Below the pieces are notes generated by a model. That model did not search any database, was not told where the DNA came from, and worked only from the letters and a program-made list of their open reading frames with translations. Positions 53,319-64,000 of a DNA stretch of 64,000 nt are shown one piece after another; the first letter of the stretch is position 1; every line of letters begins with the position of its first letter. Source of the DNA: Ichthyophthirius multifiliis. Taxonomy: Eukaryota > Ciliophora > Oligohymenophorea > Hymenostomatida. The stretch is taken from assembly GCF_000220395.1 (NCBI RefSeq), contig NW_004087746.1:248001-312000 (forward strand), given 5' to 3'. Both the position numbers and the translations under genes were made by a program.

Positions 53319-53841
53319 ATATACATATATACTATATCTTTTAATAATTATAGTTTATTTATATAAAAACAATATTTTATTATTTAAAAAAAAATATTAA
53401 TATAAATATTATATTTATTAAAACTGAAAATTATTATTATAAAAATTAATACATAAAGTTTATAATTAAATTAGTTAAATTAACATTATTATTTATATTC
53501 ATTTACAAAACATATTAATAATTTATTTATATATTTTTAGAATATTGGAAAGTATTATATAATTTTATTAGATTTAATTAAAAAATCAAATAAATAATAA
53601 AAGTAAAAAACATTCTATTCTAATAACATAAATTTAATAAATATTTATATTATTTTTAATTATTTAGTTTCAAAATATATTTATTAAGTAATATTAAGAA
53701 AATAAAAATACAAAAAATAATTATTTGAAAGCATTTTAATATTTTTTTTTTCTATAGATTAAAAATTATAATTTGCTTTAGTTTTTTTTTTTATTTTACT
53801 GTTTCGAATACAAAAAATAATAAATAAATAAATAAATTTAA
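53085..53841. other. AT-rich intergenic with (AT)n
   Basis: About 750 nt without coding signal; (AT)n at about 53279-53330. Confidence 0.5.
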
Positions 53842-54699
53842 TCAAATATCAATAAAATTTTAATTAATAAAACTTTCATTTAAATCTGAATTAGTTTCTA
53901 TTGCATTTAAAACAACTTCATATTTATTTTCGAATTTATTCATATCTTTAGAAAAATCTTCATCTTCATTTTTATAAATTTGACAAATTTTTCCAAATAA
54001 TTCTATGGGAGAATCAGGTTCAGATATTTCTCCTTTTGCTTAAATAAGTTTTCTTTTAAGATCAGGTAGATTTAAGCTTTTTATTTTTTTAATTAATTTT
54101 AGATTACTTAAAGATAATTAAGTTTCTCCTTATTATTTTAATTCTTTAAATCCTTTCAAAAAAGCTTTTGAATGTAATAATAAGATTTCTTTTATAAGAT
54201 CTTTAGTGACTTATTTTGTAAAAATTGATAACATTTCAGGTCTCACCTATATATTAGGTGCAACACCTTTAAGGCTATCTTAAAAAGAAATTTATATTTA
54301 TCGTACTTTATCTTAAATTTCTTAATCATTTTTATACTAAATTTCTATTGCGTATTACATACTATCTTTTGATATTTCATATTTTATTAATAAATAATTT
54401 TATTTTTCTTCGAATTATTTTGTTATGTCATCTTTTATTAATTCTCCTAGTTCTCGTCCATCTGGCATTATTAAATTATCATTATTTTTAATTTTAAGCT
54501 TTTTTATTATTGTCGATGCATTTAAAAATAATGAAAGCAATTATGAACGAAAATCATGGAGAAATTATAATACTTATAATCTTTCGAGTTATAAGTCTTT
54601 TTTTCTTTTTTCTAAGTAATTATTATATAAGTAAAGTAACGAACCTGTTGTTAGTAAGGAAATTGAACCAAATAATAAAATATTTATTTTTTTATCCAT
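53842..54699 (-). CDS. Membrane-anchored helical protein of unknown function
   Basis: Intronless 285 aa, ATG at 54699 and TGA at 53844. The N-terminus is a single signal anchor (INILLFGSISLLTTGSLLYL) followed by a basic stop (EKRKK). The rest is soluble, helical and charged: FLHDFRSQLLSLFLNASTII, KDDITKQFEEKQNYLLIKYE, GVAPNIQVRPEMLSIFTKQV. The C-terminal part is acidic (SEPDSPIELFGKICQIYKNE). It resembles in layout the 787-aa protein at 61529-63946 (short N-terminal anchor plus helical domain), so the two may be related or share an organelle, but I recognise no family. Peroxisomal or mitochondrial outer-membrane anchoring would be speculation. Confidence 0.75.
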
Positions 54700-54721
54700 A
54701 ATATTAATATATAAATATATA

Positions 54722-54760
<39 letters not shown>

Positions 54761-54984
54761 TTAATATTTATTAGAGTTAATAAATTGTCATTTTTTTTAT
54801 AAGATTTATTTATTTTTAATTGCTTTTTTATATTGATTTAGTTTTGATTTTATTATATATATTTATATGTATATTTATATTTTATTTATATTTGTTTAAT
54901 TTATTTATAAATGATTAAAATAAAAAATAAATTCAATATATATAATATTAAAATAAATAAAAGAAAAAAATATATATATATAAA
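54700..54984. other. Divergent spacer with (AT)n
   Basis: 285 nt between the anchored-protein gene and the TFIIS-M gene, with (AT)n at about 54718-54756. Presumed bidirectional promoter. Confidence 0.5.
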
Positions 54985-55867
54985 AATGGCAGATTTAAAA
55001 AATATAATAAAAATATTCACAGAAAGTTTAAAAGAACAAGCATGTGTAGAAAATGAATAATGTCTAGAAATTTCAACAGATATATCATATGCAATAAAAA
55101 AAATAATACCAAACTATAATTCAAAGGAATTTAGAGATAAGGTTAATTTTTTAAAAATGAAATTAAAAGGCTAAAGAAATTAAGTTATAAGATAAGCTTT
55201 ATTAGAAAATAAAATAACTCCTGAAGAATTTGTTTTATTGCCTTAAGAAAACTATAATTCAAATTATTTTGATGAACTTTTAAAATAAAAATCAAAGTCT
55301 AGCATTAATTAACTAGAAAAAAAGAAAAATGAAAATATAGATTAAAATCAATAATTAATAAATACATAAAAATAATAATAATAATAATAGCTATAATAAT
55401 AATAATAATAATATTAATAATAATTTTAATAGTAAAATTTAATAGAAAAAAATTAATCTTAGTTTAGTTAACATTCTTCTTTCAAAATTTCTGCATAATC
55501 ATCACCAGTTAATAATAATAATCAATACAAAAAATAAAAAATTTCTTAATAAAATATATTTATTAATTCATATAATTAAACACCATCAAAATAATGTAAT
55601 AAAATAGATGATCATGAAGAATAATAATAGTAAGAATATAAAATTAAAAATTATAAAATATCTCCTGAAAAAAATAATAACTAAATATACATAAAAAAAT
55701 CTCCTTAAAAATAATAATAAAATAATTAGTAAATTAATGAAAATTAATTTTAAAATTAAAGATTTTCGCCTAATTAAGATAAAAATATTTAAAAAGATTT
55801 AATATAAAATATAGAATAAAATAAACAATAAATTTAAATATCGAATAATAAAATTGATATAAATAAT

Positions 55868-55908
<41 letters not shown>

Positions 55909-56597
55909 CAATAATAATATTTTTAAAGATAATATTGATAATATTAACCTTAACTAATCACAACATTAATCCTAATTATTTAATTTATATTAAAAAAATA
56001 ATTCTTAATTATCACCTTTTAAAAACGATAAATATTAATAAATCAATTAAAATATTTAATAAAAATCAGATTTTATATAGGTTGAAAATAATAATAATAC
56101 AGGGAAAGAATGGGAAAATAATATTTTAAAAGAAGAAAACAATATTTTGAAACGTAGAATTAATGAGTTTCTTATTATATTGGAATAAAAAGACAATTCA
56201 TAAAAAAGATTTTAGTAGAAAAAGAAAGAATTATTCATATTTAAGAATAGGAAAATAAATAAATTAATGAAGAGTTATAGGCTATTAAAGAATATCTAGA
56301 TGATATTATAGCTCAAAATGGATAGTTTAAATAATAGTATGATCAAATGAAAAATATTTATGAAAAAAATGAAAATAATCTAAGAAATCAAATTTCAAAT
56401 TTACAAAACTCTATTTACAATGAATTTTAAAATTAAATTAATTAATTATAATGTGAAAATGAAGCTATTAGAGTCGAAAATAATTGCATGTAAGTCTAAA
56501 TTGATGCACTTTAATAAGATTTAAATGAAAAAAATTTAATTATTTAAAATTATATTAAAAATTAAAAACTTATGTTTAAGATATGCTTAATTAATGA
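54985..56597 (+). CDS. TFIIS central-domain (TFS2M) protein with long Q/N-rich coiled-coil tail
   Basis: ATG 54985. Residues about 35-85 read as a TFIIS central domain: ISYAIKKIIPNYNSKEFRDK, VNFLKMKLKGQRNQVIRQAL, NKITPEEFVLLP, matching the 'R....NLKD.KNP.LR..VL.G.I.PE.....' pattern. It is followed by pure Q (nt 55365-55430) and N runs (55862-55918), phospho-like SPxK/SP motifs and a C-terminal coiled coil (ENNILKRRINEFLIILEQK, INEELQAIKEYLDDIIAQN). Unlike true TFIIS there is no zinc ribbon, so it is more like a PHF3/DIDO-type or ciliate-specific TFS2M protein that could bind RNA polymerase II. The frame steps by one base at the A6 run 56202-56207 and possibly again at 56564-56568, after which it ends NQKTYVQDMLNQ at TGA 56595; the end is therefore tentative. 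A standard-code ORF at 55935-56129 is a shadow. Confidence 0.65.
55862..55918. repeat. (AAT)n / Asn-coding microsatellite
   Basis: In-frame AAT/AAC repeat inside the TFS2M gene, encoding about 18 consecutive Asn. Confidence 0.9.
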
Positions 56598-56769
56598 ATA
56601 TTTATTTTTGTTAAAATAAAAAAAAGATATATTATTTTATTAAATAAATAGAATTTAAAAATAAAGTAATTTATTTAAATATAATATATTTAAAACTTAA
56701 TGGAATTCGTTTTATTAAATAATTATAATAATAATTTAAAAAAAGATAATTACTTAATTTTTAATTTTT

Positions 56770-56900
56770 TCAATCTAAAAATAATTATTAAATTTCATTT
56801 TCAGTAAAAGCTTTTTTATTTTTTAAAATCATTAAAATTTTATCATTTTGTTTTTAGTAATTTTTTAACAACCACTTTAATAATATAATAAATAAAAATA

Positions 56901-56934
<34 letters not shown>

Positions 56935-58568
56935 ATTTATATATAAATATTATACCTTTAACATATATTCAATATGAATTTATTTTATATTTTCAGATTT
57001 TTCAATAAATTCTAAAACATTATCAATAAAAGTTGAACTATTTATATATTTGTGATATATGATATATATAAATAAAAATTAATATTACTCATTATTTTAA
57101 ATTTATTTAATAATAAACTAAACAACATGTAAAGTCTATTAACTAGATTCAAAATCCAAGCCAAGAAGCTAAATAGCTTTCATTTTTATATCTTAATCTT
57201 AAAAATTTAATTAATTAAATAATTAAACAGCTTTAAAATTAACAATTATATTTTCAGAAAATAAAAGCTTTTTACACAAATCAATCAAATTTTTATTTTA
57301 TAAAATTTCTTATGTGTTTCCTGTATTAATAATAAAACTTAAAGTAGCAAGTAAAATTTCATCGTTTTCATTTTAATATTTTTACATTAAATTTAAAGCT
57401 TTTTCATTTAATTTTTTAAAATTTCCTCATTTAATTCATTATTTATAACTTTTTCAGAAATTTTGAATAACTTTATTAATACTTGAATGTAGTTCTTATT
57501 ATCTTATTCTTGTATTTCTAATACATTTGTATAATAATCAATTGAATTATAAAGCTCTTCTAATACAGGATACTACAAATACGGATTTCTTATAAATAAA
57601 TTCTCGAATATTAAAGTTACTCTCATTATTATCATTATATTGGATCGAAAAATACTGTAAAACATGCTTAAATTTCCTAAGCATTGATTATTTTTGATTA
57701 TTTCTTCACAAAACGAGTCTTTTAAACTCATAAAGGAAAGTAAACGGACTATAGAATGCATTAGTTAATGTTAATCTTCATTTGAATCGATAATTAATTA
57801 ACATAAACCTTCTAAAATATTATTTTCTTAGAAAATTTAAATACATATATCATTATTTAAATAAATAATATTTTCAAAAAGTAGAATTATTTATCTTTAT
57901 AATAAAACTTATTGTTAATTTTTTTCGATATTTGAATTATTTAATTTTAAAAAAAAGGCGAAAATTTCAAAATTTCTTTTATCGAGAAATCTATATTTAT
58001 TATTTTCATTTAAGGCAAGATTTTTTAAAATTTTGAAATAAAAATGACAATTTTTTTGATTTTGTTAATTTTTCAAAAAACTTAAATTTTCCATTATTGA
58101 TCCGAAAATCCCTTCATCAAATAAAGTTTCCTAAAATTATTCGTTTTTTGAAAATTATTGAATTTAAGAAAGTATATAAGTATTTAAATCATTTAAAGAA
58201 TCTTTCGATATTAATAAATTGTCTTAAATTTTTTAATTGTTTATTACTCTTTGCATTAATAGGCATTAATTTAGTAAGCGGATTTTACTTTTTTTGTTTT
58301 CTATTTGCATTATTATACATACTATTCCTTATAAAATACTCTCTATGCAAAATGTTTCCTAATTTTCTTTTGATTGCTTATTCCAATCATGAACTAAAAC
58401 TGCAATTCGTTGACAAAATTCTTTTATTTCACATTCTTATATTGTGTCTAATTTATTTGGTTGTTGAAATAATTATAATTTTGTTAGAATTTGCTAAAAT
58501 TATAAATCGTATTATTTGTATAATATGTAATCTTATTCTTATTTATCACATTTTTATTATTAAGACAT
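56770..58568 (-). CDS. Armadillo-repeat protein (ARMC2-like)
   Basis: Starts ATG 58568 (MSQQQKCDKQEQDYILYKQY), ends TGA 56772. Most of it is one exon; the 3' part has introns of about 55 nt (near 57040-57095) and about 80 nt (near 56880-56960), GT-AG. The protein, about 580 aa, is all-helical ARM/HEAT: LFDEGIFGSIMENLSFLKN, NILEGLCQLIIDSNEDQHQ, LMHSIVRLLSFMSLKDSFCE, NIMIIMRVTLIFENLFIRNP, EILLATLSFIINTGNTQEIL. The 'GIF..IM..L' and 'N....R..FIFGNL'-type repeats suggest an ARMC2-like protein, a radial-spoke/axonemal transport factor, but this is inference. The frame steps by one base at a T6 run (57412-57417), where upstream ELNEEILK and downstream EKALNLMQKYQNENDE are both clearly coding. Plus-strand ORF 58097-58588 is its antisense shadow. 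Confidence 0.7.
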
Positions 58569-59083
58569 CGAATCTTTTCTTACTATAAATGATGAATGTT
58601 CTTTTTATATTTATAAAAAATAATTAATGTTTTTTTATTAAAAATACATTTTTTAGGGATAGTTTTTTTCATACTTTTTTTATAAATTTTTAAAAGTTTG
58701 TTAAATTAATATTTAAATATAAATATATATATATATAAATATAATATATAAGTATTTTTTTAAAAAGTATTAAAAATTAGAAGATAGAAAAAAAATTATT
58801 TTTTTATTAAAATAAATAAGAATAAAATAAAATATAAATAAAAATATATGTGTATATATATTTAATTATATATAAAAAATATATATAAATATAAATATAA
58901 ATATAAATATAAATATAAAATATAAATATAAAAATTTTTTTATTTATAATATATTTTTTTTGTTATATTATTTTTATAATTATTGTTTTTTTTTTTTATT
59001 TTATTTTATTTTATTATTATTATTTTTTAGAAATTTTTAGTAATTTTTTTTATAGTTTATTAAAAATATAAATATAAAAAAAA
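58569..59083. other. Divergent intergenic with (AAATAT)n
   Basis: 515 nt; an imperfect ATAAATATAAATATAA tandem array at about 58880-58930 and long T tracts after it. No gene was seen. Confidence 0.5.
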
Positions 59084-59311
59084 ATGAGAAACTTTAAATT
59101 TTTTTTATCTTTATTTAGAGATGCTAAAGACGCACCTGAAGTTCCTTTTTTGACTAGAATTTTGGAAAATAATAAATTATTTAAAAAAATATCTATGAAA
59201 TTTCATTTTTTATAATAAAAAGTATTATTAAAAATGGATTAAGCAGCTTTTCCCGAAGAATATTAAAATTAAAAAGGAATTGAAGATAAAAATCAAAATC
59301 TAAAAAAATGA
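59084..59311 (+). CDS. Small basic hypothetical protein
   Basis: 75 aa, ATG 59084 to TGA 59309, intronless. A hydrophobic/basic N-terminus (MRNFKFFLSLFRDAKDAPEV) could be a mitochondrial targeting or anchor sequence. It is followed by PFLTRILENNKLFKKISMKF and an acidic/Q tail (AAFPEEYQNQKGIEDKNQN). The size and character fit a small mitochondrial-complex subunit or a chaperone-like accessory factor, but nothing specific is recognised. Confidence 0.55.
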
Positions 59312-59559
59312 AAAGATAAAAAATATTATTTTTATCTTTATTAGAATTTAATAATTAAAATTTAATCATAAAAATAAATAAATGAAACCAAAATATTATT
59401 CTTTAAATAATAAAAAACAAACAATTCCTATTAATATAAATATTTTAACATAAATTTATTAATTTTAGATTTTTTGTGTTCTATATATTTAAAAAAACTT
59501 ATAAATTCTAATTATTTACTTTATAATTATATAAAATTACAAACGATATAAATATTTTT

Positions 59560-59948
59560 TCAAGTTTTTTATCTTCCGAAATATTGAAAGTATTAATTTA
59601 ATTGTTTCATATTTTCATATATTATTGATATTATAAGATTATTATTAAATTTTTTTTTCAACCATAAGCATAATTTACTAATACCTCTAAGTTTTCCTCT
59701 AATTTCTTATTTTTTTTATTTCAAATAATTTATCTTTTAAAATATTTCATATTCTACTGCGCATATATATTAATAATCAAAATTATTTTTATTTTTGAAA
59801 TTATTTTCTACTTTGTTTACATAATTTATTAATATTTTATATTTAATATTTAATATTTTTACTTTTTCATCTATATAAGCATTTATTTTATCAATAATTT
59901 ATATTTTATTTATAATATCAATTATTTTTTAAGAAAATTTATATACAT
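59560..59948 (-). CDS. Small coiled-coil protein, one frame discontinuity
   Basis: From ATG 59948 (MYINFLKK) to TGA 59562, about 129 aa. Right after the start the frame must gain one base at the T6 run 59925-59930; beyond it the ORF is clean: IDKINAYIDEKVKILNIKYK, VEYEIFQKINYLKQKKQEIR, GKLRGISKLCLWLKKKF. It is charged and helical throughout. If the ATG is not used, an upstream in-frame extension through NVYKFSQKI is possible with an unseen exon. No family was recognised. Confidence 0.5.
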
Positions 59949-60542
59949 TGTATTAAATATTTTATTTTTATCTAAGAATTAAAATTATGATTAATAAAAT
60001 AAATTTTATAAGGGAGTTATATAATTTATAATTTAAACTATAAATATATTTTATATTAAAATTTTTAATTTCTTAAGTAAATTTATTTATATGTATTTAA
60101 TGATTTTAATAAAAGTTTATTTTATAACATTATAATTATTTTTACAATTAAAATTTATAAAATTAAATATCATTTTATTTTGTTGTGTTTATTATTAATA
60201 GTTTTAATTTTATAAAAATTGTAAAAAGTTTAATAATTTCAATTTTTATTTATATATATAGAGTTATCGTCAAAAATATTTACAGTTCCAAAATTAAGTA
60301 AAAAATATTTGAATTATTTAATATTAACTTCATATTATAAAAAATCAGTGTAAATAATTACAAAAAGCTGAGAAAATTAATATTGCGACGCTTTCCACAA
60401 TTTACAATATTGTAAAATTTTTGAAATTACTTATAATTAATTTATATATTTTCGATATAATATTACGATATTAGTTTGTTTATTAAATTTATATATTATA
60501 CTTAAATAATTATATTTTATTAATTTTATAAATATTTTATAT
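59949..60542. other. AT-rich intergenic
   Basis: About 590 nt with no coding signal. A short complex stretch near 60385-60405 (GCGACGCTTTCCACAATTTA) is unusually G+C-rich for this spacer. Confidence 0.45.
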
Positions 60543-61113
60543 TCATTCAATTTTAATATTTACTTTTTCATGTTTAAGTTACCTTAATTTTTAATCAATA
60601 AATTACTAAAAGTTATGTTATTATTATTTATATTTTTTATTAATATTTTATTATTCAATATATTTTTATGTTTAATTGATAATAAAACTTTCAATAAAAT
60701 TAAACATTTTCTAATCTAAGCTTGTAAAAGAAGAATTTATATCATTTTAATATATTAATTTTTGTAAAAAATCATTAAAATAAATATTAAATTTCTATGA
60801 TTATAAAACATCTTATAATTAGTTACATTTCTATAAAATATTGCTTTTAGATATTATATAACTTTTAACATATTCTATATCTATATTAACATATCTCTTT
60901 TACTATTCCATTATTTAATTTAAATGTTATGTTAGTGTATCAAAGTTTTAAACAGATTATGAAATTTGTATTATTTAATTTAAATCTATTTAATTATTTG
61001 ATTTTTATTATGATTATTCTGAATGCTTTTTTTAAATTTCTAATTGTTTTTAAGGTAGTACTCTATATTAATCCTGATTCTGATATTTGTTTATTTAATT
61101 ATAATTCCTCCAT
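60543..61113 (-). CDS. Coiled-coil protein, 164 aa
   Basis: Two exons, 61113-61062 and 60985-60543 (intron 76 nt, GT-AG, phase 1). It reads MEELQLNKQISESGLIQ, then QSVQNFDTLTQHLNQIMEQQ, ISKSNILQKCNQLQDVLQ, DINSSFTSLDQKMFNFIES, and ends RQLKHEKVNIKIE before TGA 60545. The heptad pattern and size resemble small vesicle/dynein or BLOC-type subunits, but I cannot assign it. An intronless alternative would start at the internal ATG at about 60876. The plus-strand ORF 60929-61126 is a shadow. Confidence 0.6.
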
Positions 61114-61528
61114 GTCTATTAATTAATAAAATTAATAAAAAGATTAAAATATATTTTAATATAATTTTTTTTTCTATTATAATTAATTTTAATTATTTTT
61201 TTATAGTTAAATAGCAAAAATTAGTTATTATTAAAAATTTAATTAATTTAAATAAAATATAATTTAAATTATTATAATTGAATTAGATAAAGATTTATTA
61301 ATAATTAATTTTTGTATTTATTTTTTAATTTTCTTTAATTAAATTATTATCAATTAAATTGTTTTACAAGAAATTAAAGAAATACATTTTTTTTATATAA
61401 ATAAAATATTTATTTTCATAAGATATTTATATAAAAAAATTAATATAAAATTATTATATATATATATATATATATATATAATTATATTTATTTTAATTTA
61501 TAATTAATATATTTTTTATAAAAGAATT
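61114..61528. other. AT-rich intergenic with (AT)n
   Basis: 415 nt; (AT)n at about 61458-61482. It lies upstream of the 164-aa gene and in the 3' flank of the large gene to its right. No ORF was seen. Confidence 0.5.
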
Positions 61529-63946
61529 TCAAACATTTCTTAGTTTTTATATCTTATTTTTTAATCTTAATAGAATTTTTGTATTTAATTCTTTTTTATA
61601 GTATTCATTACTAACTTATTTATCATTAAATTCTTAAAACCTTAATAATATATCATCTTTATTTATTAACTCATCTTATATAATAGAAGCATTATTTTTA
61701 AAGTCTTATCCTTAATTATATTGAAATATGTCAAGAATTAACTCATAGATAACTACAGCCTTACTTAAAAATCTTTAATTGATAACTTTTTCATTTTTAA
61801 GTAAACCATTAATAAAATAATTTAAAGCGAATGCTTTAGTGAATAATTTCAACTAAATTTCTTTTATATAACTTAGAGTATTATAAAGTTGATGATTTGC
61901 TTCCAAATCATTTATTTAATTTTCATTAAAATGTTACAATAAGAATTATTTATCGAAAAATATAAGACAAACATTTTCTATATTTTAATAATCTTTTTTA
62001 CTTTTGCATATTTAAACACCATCTTTTATTTCGAAATCATAATAATTTTAAATGTTTTCTTCTTTTATTTTTAAATAGAAACCATTTCTTAAATACATTA
62101 AAAGTTCTTTTTTTGTTATGTCTTTACCTTCAAATGCGAATTTCAAGTATTCTATTCCTATTTAAATATATTTTTCAATCTCCTTTTCTAAAAATTAAAT
62201 TTCTTCTTAGCTTTTGATATCTTTTTATATATCGATTTAATTTAAATAGTGAATCGGAGTCATTATTTTTTCAAGTATATGAAGAGAATTAATTTATATT
62301 GAATATTCGTCCTTTATTTTAAATAGTTATTACATTATATGTTATTGCATTTCTTCTTCATCAAATTCTTCACTTAATATTTAAAATTAATAACCTATTA
62401 CTTTTAATCTATAATAAATAGAAGATTTACTTATCATAAAAGTTAAAGATTTTCTAACTATTTTTATATGTTCTTATGAATATTAAGATATTATTGATTC
62501 CATAATTTCTTATAATCCTTTATTTTTATATAAAAAAATAAAAAAAATAATATAATATATTTAAAGTTTACCTACAGCATCATAAAAAGGTGTTAAACTC
62601 ATTCTAAAGTAAGGTTCTTTTAAATTTAAAACTTTTTAATCATCTCTCAACTAAATGTTTTTCCAAAATTACTAAATAGTCTTAGAAGATGGAATACAAT
62701 CATGTGAATGTAAAATAATAAGTGTCATACTTACTATTAGTACATTATGGAAATTCGAAGAATTATACTATTAATAAAAAGAAAGTAAATCTAAAATATA
62801 ATCATGAAGTATTTAAACAAAAGTATCTCTATATTAAAAAAATTTATTTTATTCCCTTAGATTTCTAAAAAATAAATCTAAAGTATAAATCATATAATCT
62901 GCTGTTAAAATAACAGATGTATATATAATAATTCTTGAAGCATAAATACTAGCTAATTCAGGAAGTTCATCATTTTTTAAATTAAAAGAAATTGTAAGTG
63001 TTAATAAAACTGTTAATATACTTTTATAAATTTCCTTAATAGATTCGTCATTAAAGTTTTTTCCTTTAATAAGTAATTAACCTAATTCTATCCATTATTT
63101 AAAAAAAAGTTCATATTTAACAAATGATGTTAAGTCTTTATTTCGTTAAGAAATACAAAAAGCTAGCATCAGAAAATTATCAACTATTATTTTCTATTCT
63201 ATTTAATTTACAAGGTTTTTATCTTAAAACAAAACGAAAAAATTGCTCAAATAAAAACAATCGGTTTTTATTTCTTTTTCATAATAACATGTTTATGTAT
63301 TATTGACTATTTTTTACATTAAATTTTTTTTAAAAAATTCATTATTTGTATCTAGAATGTAATTTTTGAAGAAATTTATTACATCTTCTTCACATGTGTA
63401 ATGAGAAATAACAAAAAATAAATCAAAAATATCTATTTTTTCGGTTATTTTTTGCTATTATAAAAATATTTTTCTTAACCAAGTTTTTGTGTCGTATTCT
63501 GGTTGTTAAATTGTTATTGTATTTAAAATTAATTACATTAGGTTTTTATATGCTGATGTTTCTTTTTTTATTAGTTATTCTTCTTTTTGTTATTTTTATT
63601 TTTATTCATCAATGGCATCTTTATCGTTTAAATCTATAAGTTGCTTTTGGAAAATTTAAAAAGATTGAATTACGAATTTTATATAGTAATGTTCTTTTGA
63701 TTTTTTTTAATTTTGATTTTTAAGTAATATTTCTGAATACATAAATTAATATTTTAAGGATATTTATTCAATTTCTTATTAATTATCTGATATATGTGCG
63801 TCAATGAATTAGTAAAATATGTTATTTATATTTTATTTTAATGATTACTTAGATGCTTATTTTTAAAGCCATAATAAACCTAAGGAAGCTGTTACTATAC
63901 CGCCTATAGCTAATAATTTTGATTAGTTTTTTTTAATAAACTACAT
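61529..63946 (-). CDS. Membrane-anchored large helical protein, unknown
   Basis: Two exons, 63946-62572 and 62517-61529, intron 54 nt (62518-62571), giving 787 aa with perfect phase. Residues about 9-28 are an N-terminal anchor (SKLLAIGGIVTASLGLLWLQ). The rest is helical and HEAT-like: LMQLILNTITIQQPEYDTKT, DIFDLFFVISHYTCEEDVIN, SIKEIYKSILTVLLTLTIS, LASIYASRIIIYTSVILTAD, HDYILDLLSFYQQYNSSNF, LIVSMTLIILHSHDCIPSSK. Some stretches recall exportin-type repeats (FWKNIQLRDDQ), but an N-terminal anchor would be odd for a karyopherin. The C-terminal third (KFAFEGKDITKKELLMYLR, NGLLKNEKVINQRFLSKAV) is unrecognised. It shares its N-terminal layout with the 285-aa anchored protein at 53842-54699. Confidence 0.75.
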
Positions 63947-64000
63947 TTTTTATTAAAAAAATTAAGTGAATATCTTAATAAAATTAAATATATTTCTATA

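Noticed and set aside
58097-58588. 163-aa plus-strand ORF with predicted-like membrane segments
   Set aside because: Antisense to the ARM-repeat gene, whose minus-strand reading gives coherent repeats and an ATG.

Overview
This is almost certainly macronuclear DNA of an oligohymenophorean ciliate. By eye the base composition is well above 80% A+T. Every convincing gene reads TAA and TAG as glutamine and ends at TGA. Genes carry short GT-AG introns, mostly about 45-200 nt and very AT-rich, and are packed about one per 2-2.5 kb on both strands. The hymenostome lineage fits best, for example an Ichthyophthirius- or Tetrahymena-like species. The introns are longer than Paramecium's and TGA is not reassigned as in Euplotes. 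The species itself is an inference. All coding calls below were re-read by hand in this code, because a standard-code ORF scan breaks nearly every gene here and leaves mostly antisense shadows.

Layout. 0.8-10 kb: a coiled-coil protein, an ULK/Atg1-like kinase, and two minus-strand glutamine-rich coiled-coil proteins, one with a long QE/QD dipeptide tract. 10-13.7 kb: mostly non-coding, with a broken gene. 13.9-20 kb: a sugar transporter, a small basic protein, a DC2/CCDC63-type outer-dynein-arm docking protein and a CHIP/STUB1 ubiquitin ligase. 20-31.5 kb: a cysteine-rich membrane protein, a broken gene, NUBP1 (cytosolic Fe-S scaffold), cathepsin C, an N/Q-rich protein, a hydroxybutyrate-dehydrogenase-like SDR that has lost its catalytic Tyr and Lys, and a DUF1295 membrane reductase-like protein. 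31.6-40.3 kb: a ~1520-residue NT-C2 coiled-coil protein, NFU1 (mitochondrial Fe-S carrier) and an AGC kinase. 40.6-46.9 kb: a large TmcB-like membrane PAS protein. 47-51.6 kb: NOL12 and BUD13 as a divergent pair, then a tandem alpha-carbonic-anhydrase-fold protein with degenerate zinc ligands. 52-64 kb: a possible coiled-coil gene, two membrane-anchored proteins, a TFIIS-M-domain protein, an ARM-repeat protein and small coiled-coil proteins.

The genes are ordinary housekeeping and cilia or signalling genes with no operon logic. Shared themes are Fe-S biogenesis (NUBP1, NFU1), RNA processing (NOL12, BUD13), ciliary architecture (DC2, several coiled coils) and signalling (two kinases, PAS, CHIP). 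I saw no CRISPR array, rRNA, confident tRNA or recognisable mobile element.

Three observations deserve attention. First, nine sites in seven otherwise intact genes are each short by one A (one T on the minus-strand copy) at or beside an A run, always in the same direction. Second, the SDR lacks its catalytic Tyr and Lys. Third, the tandem carbonic-anhydrase-fold protein appears to lack a complete zinc triad in both domains.
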